Positions 1-6,536 are shown, counted from the stretch's first letter. The stretch: 8,960 bases of DNA from an uncultured Lactobacillus sp. (GCA_947252915.1 CAMXWI010000024.1:1-8960), one strand, 5' to 3'. Translations and numbers: made by a program. Notes: a model not told the origin generated them from the letters alone.

Positions 1-3000
1 ACGTCACAAAATCAGTCGACGGTTAAACTAAACAATGCAACAGCAATTCCAGATTCAAAGGAAAAGAATGGAGTTGCTAACTTACAAAGTAGTTTACAAA
101 CAAAGGTCGGTGACCAATCGTCTGATCAACAGCAAGCACCAACCGCAAAAGAGACAACGCCGGTAGCGGATGTTCATCAATGGACGACAACCACACCTGA
201 TGAAAATGGTTCAGTTACTTTGACGAATTATCAAGGTACGGTTACTGGTCAAACAATTGTGATTCCAAACGCAGTCGATTTCCGTAATGCTGGACAGCAA
301 GATGTTAAGCAAATTATTATTACTCCTGAATTAGCAGGAATTTTAAAGAACGCAACTACGTTAGTTACTAGTCAAACTGGCGATGAAAAGTCCATTAAGG
401 CAGCCGATGGTAGCTGGAGTGGTGCTTTCCAAGGTGGCAAATTAGAAAATATTGATCTCACAGGTTTGAATATCAGCGGGGTGACCGATGTTTCATCAAT
501 GTTTGCTAATAATGAACAATTGAAGGAAATTACAGGTTTACAAACATGGGACACAAGTAACGTTCGCAACTTTAATAATCTCTTCAACGGAGACCGTAGT
601 CTAACGGGGACGGTTGACATTTCTAACTGGAATTTAGCTAGTTTAGATGCGGTTGGTGAACAGGAAAATCGTGCTGATACGCATGTCCATGGTGCCGGCA
701 TGGATAGCATGTTCCAGGGAACTCAGGTAACGGCTATCAAAGCAGCTAACTGGGACTTGACCGCTAATAAACTAGTGGTTGACCGCTTCCCAGATGACTA
801 TTCAGTGGCATTCGGTTTAAGAGTTGCGCCGTTTACCGGTCTAGCACATCTCCAAACATTAGACATTAGTGGTTGGAAACTGCCAACTGTCACTGATCCA
901 AAGAACGCCAGTCTTTCCCTTACTTATTTAGCGATGGATTGTCCGGAACTAACTACAGTTGATTTGAGCGGCTGGCAAGGAAATAGTCTTAGACGGATGA
1001 CGGCGGCCTTTGAAAATGATGGTAATTTAACGACTATCAAAGGAATTGAAGATTTTAATGTCAGCAACGTTTGGGATCTTTCTGATGCATTTCAAGGAAC
1101 CGGCTTAACCAATGTTGATTTACATAAATGGGATGTACGTAACGTTCACTTCTTTACTCAGATGCTGAAGGATACTAAAAAACTGCAAACGATTAATTTG
1201 TCTGGTTGGAAACTATATGATTTAACCCCATGGCATTATCCAACTCGCAACTTTAGTTTTGATAATTTAAAGACAATGTTGGAAGGAACAGGAGCCACTA
1301 GCATTGATACATCTAATTGGGACTTTGGTAATAATAATGCGGATGTTCACGGGCTTTTCTCTAGTTTGACCAACTTAACTACTGTTGATGTGTCAGGCTG
1401 GAATTCTCCGGAAATCACTAACATGGCAGATCTTTTTGCTTATGATCCAAAATTGGCCACGATTAAGGGCTTAGCTGATATTGATACTGACAAGGTCACG
1501 AATATGAGTGGGGTTTTCCAACATGACTTGGCTTTGACATCAGTTGACGGAATTCAGAACTGGAATACCAATAATGTCACAACGATGGCGGGCATGTTTA
1601 ACTTCATGACTGACTTTTATGGTAATCCGACCCCATGCGCATTAACGAGCATTCCGGATTTATCTTCGTGGAAGACAGGGCAAGTTCAAGACATGACTAA
1701 CATGTTCTCTGGATTGGATAATCCGGGTTTAACGACAATTAATGGAATTACTGATTGGGATACTTCCAATGTCACTAAAACTAATCAAATGTTTGCCAAG
1801 AGTACAAGCTTAAAGAACCTTGATTTGACAAAGTGGCAGATGAACAATGTTATAACCACGAACTCAATGTTTTATGGTGCTGATCATTTAACAACGGTAG
1901 GTAACCTGACTAACTGGAATCTTGCAAATGATACTGATACGGCCTGGATGTTCAGACAAACAACGAGTTTGAAGCAAATTGGTGATCGAACAACACCGTG
2001 GAAGTGGGCACTCTCAACTAAAAATACCAATGCGGGCGGAATGTTCTCGCAAAGTGGGATTGAATATGTTGATGCCCGTGATTGGGATTTGAGCCATTCC
2101 AATGCCTCTCAACTGTTCTTCAACAGCGCTGGTCAATTTGTTGATGGACGGAACATGAAACTCGGTAATGCCAACACTACTGGAATGTTTGCAGCGCTTA
2201 AGAAGCCGGCCGTTATTGACTTACGGGGGACTAAAGGCAACTTTAAGATGGATGCCTTTGATGGATTAGGTAAGTTTATCAATGCTAATCCGGCATATAG
2301 TCAACCGTTAGTTGTCTTGAGTGATGATCCCGCGGTCCGTGCATTAAATGATGCGAAGTATACCTATACCAAGACTAGTCAGCAAACATTTACTGGTCGG
2401 AATGATTCCAACTACCTTAGTTTCTTCTGGCCTGCAACTGACGGCGACAATCCAACGTTAATTGGTACCTACTCAATTAATGCTGACAAGCAACATCCAG
2501 GAATGTTTGTTTTTGAAGATCCCGACAGTGTTTGGTCAGCATTTCGTCAGGCAACTAGTAAGGATGAAATTACAAAACTGCTTGGTAAGCAAGCAACGAA
2601 GTGGAATTATGTTGCAGATTTAGATCCAGCAACTAATTCACTGAAAGTTGACCCCCAAACCTCTTTACCAGAATTAGTTAGCTATGCTACTGAATTGACT
2701 GTGAAGGGTGCGCCGACAACAGTTAATGATACAAAGAAAGTTAACGAAACAATTCATTACCGATTTGCAGATGGTACCACGGCCAAACCGGATGTTGTGA
2801 AGACAGTAACCTTAAGTCGGACTGGAAGTAAGGATGCCATGACTGGTGAAATTACCTGGGGTGCTTGGAGTACAGGTGTCTTTCCAGATGTAGAAAGTCC
2901 AGAACTTGTTGGTTACACGGCCGATCAAACTGTTGTGGCCGGATCACCTGCTACGTCCGATCGAGAGGTAACAGTAACGTATTATAAGAATGCGCCAACG

Positions 3001-3528
3001 ACCGTTACAGGTACGAAGACGGTAACAGAAACAATTCACTATAAGTTCGCGGATGGAACAAAAGCGTACCCTGATAAAACTCAGACTGTGACTCTAACCC
3101 GGACCGGGAGTAAAGACGCAGCAACTGGTGATATCACTTGGGGTGTCTGGAATACCGCCGCATTCCCTGCAGTACCAAGCCCAGAACTTGCAGGATATAC
3201 AGCCGACCAAACTATTGTTGCTGAAACGCCGGCTACGGATGATCTTGATATTACAGTAACTTATGTTAAAAATAAGGAAGTTGAAGCGAATGCTTCAGAT
3301 CAATCTAAACCGGCCACTCTAACTATGGGGCAAGATTCTAATTCACAGATTTCAAGGAAGAATGATTTAGCTAACGGGATAGTTACGAAGTCCGCTTCTC
3401 AAAAGAGTAATGCTAAATTACCACAAACGGGCAATGATGATGAGTCTCTGGGAGTGTTGGGACTTGCAATTGTTGGTTTAACCAGCCTACTCGGCTTTGC
3501 AAGTGAGCAGAAGAAGCGTATGTATTAA
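1..3528 (+). CDS. BspA-family/Mub-repeat LPXTG surface adhesin (5' end outside window)
   Basis: The reading frame is open from base 1, so this is the C-terminal 1175 residues of a longer protein; the start and any signal peptide lie upstream. The first ~70 residues are a Ser/Thr/Gln-rich low-complexity linker. About 600 residues of BspA-type (DUF285) leucine-rich repeats follow, with recurring W-D-T-S-N-V, D-x-S-G-W and x-M-F elements. Next come a ~130-residue non-repetitive stretch, two Mub-like 94-residue repeats, a polar spacer, and a C-terminal LPQTG signal with hydrophobic helix and KKR tail. From family knowledge, such proteins are secreted, linked to peptidoglycan by sortase and bind host or mucus ligands. 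The specific ligand cannot be read from sequence. A TTG at 220 is only an internal Leu codon. A terminator follows the stop, so the gene ends its transcript. The surface location and family are confident; the adhesin role is inference. Confidence 0.93.
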   Translation, partial: TSQNQSTVKLNNATAIPDSKEKNGVANLQSSLQTKVGDQSSDQQQAPTAKETTPVADVHQWTTTTPDENGSVTLTNYQGTVTGQTIVIPNAVDFRNAGQQDVKQIIITPELAGILKNATTLVTSQTGDEKSIKAADGSWSGAFQGGKLENIDLTGLNISGVTDVSSMFANNEQLKEITGLQTWDTSNVRNFNNLFNGDRSLTGTVDISNWNLASLDAVGEQENRADTHVHGAGMDSMFQGTQVTAIKAANWDLTANKLVVDRFPDDYSVAFGLRVAPFTGLAHLQTLDISGWKLPTVTDPKNASLSLTYLAMDCPELTTVDLSGWQGNSLRRMTAAFENDGNLTTIKGIEDFNVSNVWDLSDAFQGTGLTNVDLHKWDVRNVHFFTQMLKDTKKLQTINLSGWKLYDLTPWHYPTRNFSFDNLKTMLEGTGATSIDTSNWDFGNNNADVHGLFSSLTNLTTVDVSGWNSPEITNMADLFAYDPKLATIKGLADIDTDKVTNMSGVFQHDLALTSVDGIQNWNTNNVTTMAGMFNFMTDFYGNPTPCALTSIPDLSSWKTGQVQDMTNMFSGLDNPGLTTINGITDWDTSNVTKTNQMFAKSTSLKNLDLTKWQMNNVITTNSMFYGADHLTTVGNLTNWNLANDTDTAWMFRQTTSLKQIGDRTTPWKWALSTKNTNAGGMFSQSGIEYVDARDWDLSHSNASQLFFNSAGQFVDGRNMKLGNANTTGMFAALKKPAVIDLRGTKGNFKMDAFDGLGKFINANPAYSQPLVVLSDDPAVRALNDAKYTYTKTSQQTFTGRNDSNYLSFFWPATDGDNPTLIGTYSINADKQHPGMFVFEDPDSVWSAFRQATSKDEITKLLGKQATKWNYVADLDPATNSLKVDPQTSLPELVSYATELTVKGAPTTVNDTKKVNETIHYRFADGTTAKPDVVKTVTLSRTGSKDAMTGEITWGAWSTGVFPDVESPELVGYTADQTVVAGSPATSDREVTVTYYKNAPTTVTGTKTVTETIHYKFADGTKAYPDKTQTVTLTRTGSKDAATGDITWGVWNTAAFPAVPSPELAGYTADQTIVAETPATDDLDITVTYVKNKEVEANASDQSKPATLTMGQDSNSQISRKNDLANGIVTKSASQKSNAKLPQTGNDDESLGVLGLAIVGLTSLLGFASEQKKRMY
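442..2289 (+). repeat. BspA-type (DUF285) leucine-rich repeat array
   Basis: By hand I count about 18 degenerate units, each with an aromatic/aliphatic pair such as SMF, NMF, QMF or DLF, followed by a short polar turn and a D-(L/V/I)-S-x-W or W-D-T-S-N-V segment. Unit length varies from roughly 22 to 45 residues, so the array is old and diverged rather than freshly amplified. Outer boundaries are approximate. The fold expected from the family is a curved solenoid used for binding. Confidence 0.85.
2710..3273 (+). repeat. Two tandem Mub (B2-like) domain repeats, 282 bp each
   Basis: Unit 1 is 2710-2991 and unit 2 is 2992-3273. Both are exactly 94 codons, and by hand count 66 of 94 residues are identical. 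Shared landmarks are APTTV at the start, ETIHY, FADGT, RTGSKDA, ITWG, PSPEL/ESPEL, GYTADQT and a terminal TVTY-x-KN. This pattern matches the mucus-binding-protein repeats of lactobacilli. A short degenerate echo (LPELVSYA, about 2665-2688) just upstream suggests an older third unit. Mucus binding is the family expectation, not shown here. Confidence 0.85.
3418..3525 (+). other. LPXTG cell-wall sorting signal
   Basis: LPQTG is encoded at 3418-3432. A short acidic stretch (NDDES), a ~17-residue hydrophobic segment (from LGVLGLAIVGL) and a basic tail ending KKRMY follow. This is the classic tripartite sortase A substrate. Cleavage is expected between T and G. Confidence 0.95.
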
Positions 3529-3542
3529 ATTGATTTTGAATG

Positions 3543-3585
3543 CACCATCTTTGAGTATCATCTATACCTTAGGGATGGTGTTTTT
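3543..3585 (+). terminator. Rho-independent terminator of the adhesin gene
   Basis: CACCATC (3543-3549) pairs with GATGGTG (3574-3580) and is followed directly by TTTTT. The long loop contains a second small stem, GTAT/ATAC (3555-3558 and 3564-3567). It lies 14 bases after the adhesin stop. Confidence 0.85.
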
Positions 3586-3647
3586 GCATATTAAATTTGT
3601 AAACATCGATGGTCCAATATTGCAAAATAATTTGAAGGAGAAGACTT

Positions 3648-3807
3648 ATGAAAATTTATTTTGCGGCAGCAGGTTTTAATTTTACATCGCAATCATGAGC
3701 GACATTTATCCGCGATAATTTCAGGAACCCGACATTTTGACAATATTAACTATTATACTGATCTTCAGGAAGCTCAGAAGATTTTACGGACAGAGCTTAA
3801 TTCGTAA
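3648..3807 (+). pseudogene. Decayed small-gene remnant (possible SLOG/DUF2493-like fragment)
   Basis: A good ribosome binding site, AAGGAG (3635-3640), lies 7 bases before ATG 3648, but the frame encodes only MKIYFAAAGFNFTSQS and stops at 3696. In another frame, from about 3661 to the TAA at 3805-3807, coding-like sequence continues with HLSAIISGTRHFDNINYY and ends TELNS. A sound start followed by a protein-like C-terminus in a shifted frame suggests a gene broken by indels or an internal deletion. The IISGTRHF-D element resembles the opening strand and loop of DUF2493/SLOG nucleotide-binding proteins (consensus-like I-x-A/S-G-S/T-R-x-F), but this is a weak resemblance from memory. It could also be plain non-coding DNA. 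Confidence 0.35.
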
Positions 3808-3813
3808 AATCAC

Positions 3814-3841
3814 TTGTAAAAAGTAAGTGTCATGTTATAAT
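3814..3841 (+). promoter_or_regulatory. Promoter of the SDR gene, with overlapping dyads
   Basis: A -35-like TTGTAA (3814-3819), a 16-bp spacer and a perfect -10 TATAAT (3836-3841) with a TG two bases upstream (3833-3834) point to transcription starting near 3848. The -35 region lies inside CACTT-N10-AAGTG-type symmetry (3811-3829). A separate inverted repeat, GATTTTACG (3780-3788) with CGTAAAATC (3803-3811), lies just upstream. No regulator is adjacent, so any operator role is inference. Confidence 0.7.
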
Positions 3842-3870
3842 ACTAAAAAAATAAAGTTGAAGAAGAAAAA

Positions 3871-4665
3871 ATGCAATTAGGTTTAAACGGTAAAACGGCG
3901 TTAATTACAGGGTCTACTAAAGGAATTGGGAAGGCCATCGCCATTGAAATGGCTAAAGAAGGAACGAATGTTATTATTAATGGTCGTCAGCCGGAAGTCG
4001 TTAATGCTGTTGTGAATGAATTGAAGGAAAAGTTTCCAGAAACGAATCCACAAGGAGCAGCATTTGATATTTCATCAGATGATCAACGGCAAGCAATGTT
4101 TGAAAAATTTTCTAAAGTAGACATCCTAGTGAATAATATGGGGATTTTCAAACCAATGGATTACTTTGACATTGATGATGCAACTTGGCAGCGGTTTATT
4201 GATGTGAACTTTATGTCTGGGAATGCCTTGGCCAAGATTTATTTACCAAAGATGTTGAAACAAGATTTTGGACGGGTTATTTTTATTGCAAGTGAAGAGG
4301 CCGTCATGCCGTCTGGTGAAATGCCGCAATATAGTTTGACAAAGACAATGAACCTTTCATTAGCAAAGAGCCTTTCAAAGCTCACTAAGGGAACCCATGT
4401 TACGGTTAACACAATTATGCCTGGTTCCACGTTAACGGAAGGAGTTCAACAAATGTTGGTTGATATGTATAGTGATACAGACCTTCCAGAAAGCGAATGG
4501 GAAAGTGATTTTATGAAGCACCACCGTCCGTTGTCACAAATTCAGCGGTTGATCCGTCCGGAAGAAGTTGGCCGTTTCACAGCATTTGTGGCTAGTCCAT
4601 ACTCAAGCTCATTTTCTGGTGAGGCGCTACGCCTTGATGGTGGATTAGTACCAACGATTTTTTAA
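3871..4665 (+). CDS. Short-chain dehydrogenase/reductase (SDR), NAD(P)-dependent
   Basis: This 264-residue protein has the usual length for a classical SDR. Visible motifs are the Rossmann nucleotide-binding TGSTKGIG (residues 13-20), NNMG in place of NNAG (88-91), the structural Asn113, Ser141, the catalytic Y-x3-K pair (Tyr154, Lys158), and the PG motif (184-185). The C-terminal GEALRLDGG is typical of the family. The set Asn113-Ser141-Tyr154-Lys158 is intact, so an active cytoplasmic oxidoreductase is expected; the substrate cannot be assigned. NGR at residues 37-39, an Arg after strand 2, fits NADP preference (inference). The start is ATG 3871 behind a weak GAAGAAG site. It is a single-gene unit with its own promoter upstream and a strong terminator downstream. 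Confidence 0.92.
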   Translation: MQLGLNGKTALITGSTKGIGKAIAIEMAKEGTNVIINGRQPEVVNAVVNELKEKFPETNPQGAAFDISSDDQRQAMFEKFSKVDILVNNMGIFKPMDYFDIDDATWQRFIDVNFMSGNALAKIYLPKMLKQDFGRVIFIASEEAVMPSGEMPQYSLTKTMNLSLAKSLSKLTKGTHVTVNTIMPGSTLTEGVQQMLVDMYSDTDLPESEWESDFMKHHRPLSQIQRLIRPEEVGRFTAFVASPYSSSFSGEALRLDGGLVPTIF

Positions 4666-4730
4666 CAAGTTGAAGAAGGGAGATAGAAGTCATAAATGGA
4701 TTTCATCTTCTTGTACTTCTACTTGAGAAT

Positions 4731-4777
4731 ATAAGGGCTCCATAGTTCGGTTCAACCGAGCAATGGAGTCCTTATTT
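4731..4777 (+). terminator. Strong hairpin terminator after the SDR gene
   Basis: ATAAGGGCTCCAT (4731-4743) pairs with ATGGAGTCCTTAT (4763-4775) over 13 bp with one G-U pair. An inner TCGG/CCGA stem extends the hairpin, and TTATTT follows. It could also slow transcription coming from the minus-strand nuclease gene, but its minus-strand tail is less T-rich. Confidence 0.85.
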
Positions 4778-4837
4778 GTATACTGCGTTGTTATTAATAG
4801 AGGCGCAGATCCTGCTTTAGTACGAAACGGAAACTAT

Positions 4838-5077
4838 TCAAAAAAATTTGGTAATCTCTTCGTCGGATAGCTTAAACTGTTGTTGGACCTTTTGCTTGAG
4901 TTGATCTTCCGGAACACCAAGTTGATGAGTTAAGGCAATCATTTGACGGATTGCTGACTCTTGACCTTCTCGTTGACCTTTTTCTAATCCAAGCTTTAGT
5001 CCACGCTGTTTACCAATTTTGATACCTTCTTCACGAACGTCTTCATCATGAAACATCATATGTGTCTTGTTATCCAT
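4838..5077 (-). CDS. Predicted internal RpnS-like product (C-terminal 79 residues, gene within gene)
   Basis: Met203 of the nuclease (ATG at 5077-5075) is preceded by a perfect GGAGG with a 9-base gap, which is unusual inside a coding region. Translation from it would give a 79-residue protein beginning MDNKTHMMFHDEDV. This product holds the four-residue glycine repeats and the last helical part but none of the nuclease residues. In E. coli Rpn proteins, a separately translated C-terminal domain (RpnS) dimerises through such a repeat helix and blocks the full-length toxin. The arrangement here matches that model, but expression is inferred only from the site. I saw no convincing separate promoter; a TATATT at 5122-5117 lacks a clear -35. 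Confidence 0.6.
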   Translation of the reverse strand: MDNKTHMMFHDEDVREEGIKIGKQRGLKLGLEKGQREGQESAIRQMIALTHQLGVPEDQLKQKVQQQFKLSDEEITKFF

Positions 5078-5683
5078 ATAACCTTTCCTCCACTTGGTAC
5101 TTTGATTGAGCAGTGAAATATACTCTTGTAGTTCATCGACATACGGATCATTATTGACATCCTTATTATCGACATAGTGGAGAAAATTTTGCAAGTCCTT
5201 TGACACATCATTACGTGTTCCCTTTGTGTTTAAAAAGATTGCAGTCCGTCCATCATTCATTGAAATAGTTGGGTCTACTGTGCAGAGATTTGTAAATTGA
5301 TATTTGTGATACCCATTCCCGTATGGATCAAAGGGACAGATAAAAATCACGAAAGTTTGTTTTATCTGGCTATATTGGTCACCATGATTAAGGAGGTCAG
5401 CATCAATGCGGCTTTGGTAATAACGAACGCGTTTTGCTAAGCCTTTGGTGTGGCGTATCTGCATATCAATTTCGTAAACGTTATTTTGATCTTCAGTGTA
5501 GACGTCAAAACGAACCCCATGACTACTAAGATCTTCCTGAATTCCTTTTTGAATGGTGGGAAACTTTATTCGCTGGATCTTTAATTCGGGTAGGATCAAC
5601 TGAATCAAGTGTTGACAAAGTTTCCGGTTGCTCATTACACTGCCGAAAACGAAGTCGTTTTGTAAACTAATTTTTTCTTTCAT
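4838..5683 (-). CDS. Rpn-family PD-(D/E)XK nuclease (PDDEXK_2; often annotated as putative transposase)
   Basis: The protein has 281 residues, near the usual length for this family. The N-terminus (LQNDFVFGSVM) is the typical family opening. The nuclease core shows GVRFDVY (Asp60) and VYEIDMQ (Asp73, Gln75), followed by R-x6-R-x-RYYQ and LLNHGDQYSQI (98-108), a hallmark run. Asp73 stands where most relatives have Glu; both are acceptable acidic metal ligands. The C-terminus has six glycines spaced exactly four residues apart (220-240) and a small helical domain. Relatives are DNA endonucleases that promote recA-independent recombination and, in E. coli, act as anti-phage toxins held back by their own C-terminal domain. 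They are not true transposases, and no inverted repeats were seen here. The start ATG has an excellent site, GAGGTGAT (5687-5694 on the minus strand). It is monocistronic and divergent from the broken small gene. Confidence 0.9.
   Translation of the reverse strand: MKEKISLQNDFVFGSVMSNRKLCQHLIQLILPELKIQRIKFPTIQKGIQEDLSSHGVRFDVYTEDQNNVYEIDMQIRHTKGLAKRVRYYQSRIDADLLNHGDQYSQIKQTFVIFICPFDPYGNGYHKYQFTNLCTVDPTISMNDGRTAIFLNTKGTRNDVSKDLQNFLHYVDNKDVNNDPYVDELQEYISLLNQSTKWRKGYMDNKTHMMFHDEDVREEGIKIGKQRGLKLGLEKGQREGQESAIRQMIALTHQLGVPEDQLKQKVQQQFKLSDEEITKFF
4955..5026 (-). repeat. Six 12-bp units encoding a G-x3 repeat helix
   Basis: Starting at Gly220, the codons repeat as GIKI, GKQR, GLKL, GLEK, GQRE, GQES. 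The glycines at 220, 224, 228, 232, 236 and 240 are all in register. The DNA units are diverged, with only the GGN codon constant. In this family the number of four-residue units is known to vary between strains. Confidence 0.8.
5087..5091 (-). promoter_or_regulatory. Internal ribosome binding site GGAGG in the nuclease gene
   Basis: On the minus strand GGAGG is followed by AAAGGTTAT and then ATG. The match to the anti-Shine-Dalgarno core is full and the 9-base gap is workable. A second AAAGG lies closer to the start. This site is the main support for the internal 79-residue product. Confidence 0.6.
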
Positions 5684-5742
5684 TTCATCACCTCAAAAAA
5701 ATGTCTCTGTTATTTAAAGACGGTAAAGGTGGGGAAATTAAA

Positions 5743-5939
5743 ATGAGTAAATATCAAAAACTTTGGGAATACGTCCAACAAAATCACCCAACTAAGCTTT
5801 CTTTGCTGAAATTGGTCAGATTGCTGGTGTACCGCTTGATCATTCCTTTTTAAACTATAAAAAAGAGTTGAACGAATATGGCTATCAAGTCGACAAGATT
5901 TCTTTGAAACATCAAGTAGTTAAATTTAGCCGGCTATAA
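5743..5939 (+). pseudogene. Small conserved-type protein gene broken by a 1-bp deletion
   Basis: ATG 5743 has a good site (AAGGTGGGG, 5726-5734) and encodes MSKYQKLWEYVQQN, but the frame meets TAA at 5851-5853. Adding one T to the TTT at 5802-5804 restores a continuous 65-residue protein. It would run from MSKYQ through LSFAEIGQIAGVPLDHSFLN and KKELNEYGYQVDKIS to a TAA at 5937-5939. This matches a small protein of unknown function that I recall as common in Firmicutes (SKYQ-x-LW start, IAGVPLDHSFL core). The downstream half is well preserved, so the break is recent or is a sequencing error in a T run. An in-frame ATG at 5701 exists but has a poorer context. It is divergent from the nuclease gene, with 59 bp between starts. 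Confidence 0.75.
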
Positions 5940-5987
5940 TTGGCGGGTGTCTGACGGGTGAGTGTCGTCTACTTTTCGGTTGCCGTT

Positions 5988-5996
5988 TGTTACAAT
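5988..5996 (+). promoter_or_regulatory. Extended -10 promoter of the HTH regulator gene
   Basis: TGTTACAAT (5988-5996) is an extended -10 element 29 bases before ATG 6026. No good -35 is visible at 17 bp. Just upstream, CGGGTG occurs twice, 11 bp apart (5944-5949 and 5955-5960), about one helical turn. It might bind a regulator, but support is weak. Confidence 0.5.
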
Positions 5997-6025
5997 AAAA
6001 ATGAACTCGAAGGAGGGCGATTTTT

Positions 6026-6532
6026 ATGGTTAACACGCAGATTAAGGAATTACGGGTGGCAAAAGGGTTATCGCAAGAGCAATTAGCTGAGGCCGCTAAA
6101 GTTTCCGTTCGGACAATTCAGCGATTAGAAGCCGGTCAAGACGGTAGTATTGAGACCTTAAACCTTGTTGCTGGAGCACTTGGTGTTAGTGTTCGCGACC
6201 TATTTGAAGACCAGCAAGCACAAGCCAATCAAGAACGAATTAGTCGCTCAGATAGTCAGCTACAAGTTCAACTTACGAACCGGTGGCAAGAATTCAAAAC
6301 GTTTAAACATCTTTATGGCACAATTTATATTATTGTGATGCTGGTCTGGGGCGCTTGTTTTCCGATGATTCATGGTATCTGGTCTGCGGTTATTGGGATG
6401 CTGTGGATTGGTGGCTGGATGATCATGAACCCCCTCCGCAGGTGGTGGGTCATAAATAAAATTGATCCAAAACTAGATGCCAAGTATCCTTTGACAGCGA
6501 GTCGGATGGATAAAAATCACTCAAGTAAATAA
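6026..6532 (+). CDS. XRE-family HTH regulator with C-terminal two-helix membrane domain
   Basis: This 168-residue protein joins an N-terminal Cro/C1-type helix-turn-helix (residues 5-60) to a 2TM-like membrane domain. The HTH motifs are LRVAKGLSQEQLAEAAKVS, TIQRLEAG and LNLVAGALGVSVRDLF. A polar linker (61-95) follows. Two hydrophobic segments lie at about 96-115 and 117-136, separated by a short HG turn, with a basic RRWW stop and a cytoplasmic tail. Such proteins are thought to be membrane-tethered transcription factors that sense the envelope or a membrane partner; the target genes are unknown. The start is ATG 6026 behind a perfect AAGGAGGG (6010-6017). It has its own promoter and terminator, so it is a stand-alone gene. 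The family assignment is firm; the sensing role is inference. Confidence 0.88.
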   Translation: MVNTQIKELRVAKGLSQEQLAEAAKVSVRTIQRLEAGQDGSIETLNLVAGALGVSVRDLFEDQQAQANQERISRSDSQLQVQLTNRWQEFKTFKHLYGTIYIIVMLVWGACFPMIHGIWSAVIGMLWIGGWMIMNPLRRWWVINKIDPKLDAKYPLTASRMDKNHSSK

Positions 6533-6536
6533 GTAA

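Noticed and set aside
220..222. TTG as the start of the adhesin gene
   Set aside because: The same frame is open to base 1 and reads as normal linker sequence, so the gene starts upstream of the window.
3497..3679. Open frame of 60 codons overlapping the adhesin end
   Set aside because: It runs through the adhesin C-terminus and its terminator in another frame and has no ribosome binding site or family features.
4666..4730. Inverted repeat TAGAAGT/ACTTCTA (4684-4690, 4715-4721) as a terminator or RNA gene
   Set aside because: The loop is 24 bases, the stem is AT-rich and no T run follows; the real terminator is just downstream.
4838..5683. Insertion sequence around the PD-(D/E)XK gene
   Set aside because: No terminal inverted repeats or target duplications were found; the transposase label for this family is a historical misnomer.
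5796..5806. Programmed -1 frameshift in the small gene
   Set aside because: CTTTCTTTG does not form a good X-XXY-YYZ slippery heptamer and no stimulating structure is obvious, so a 1-bp deletion is simpler.
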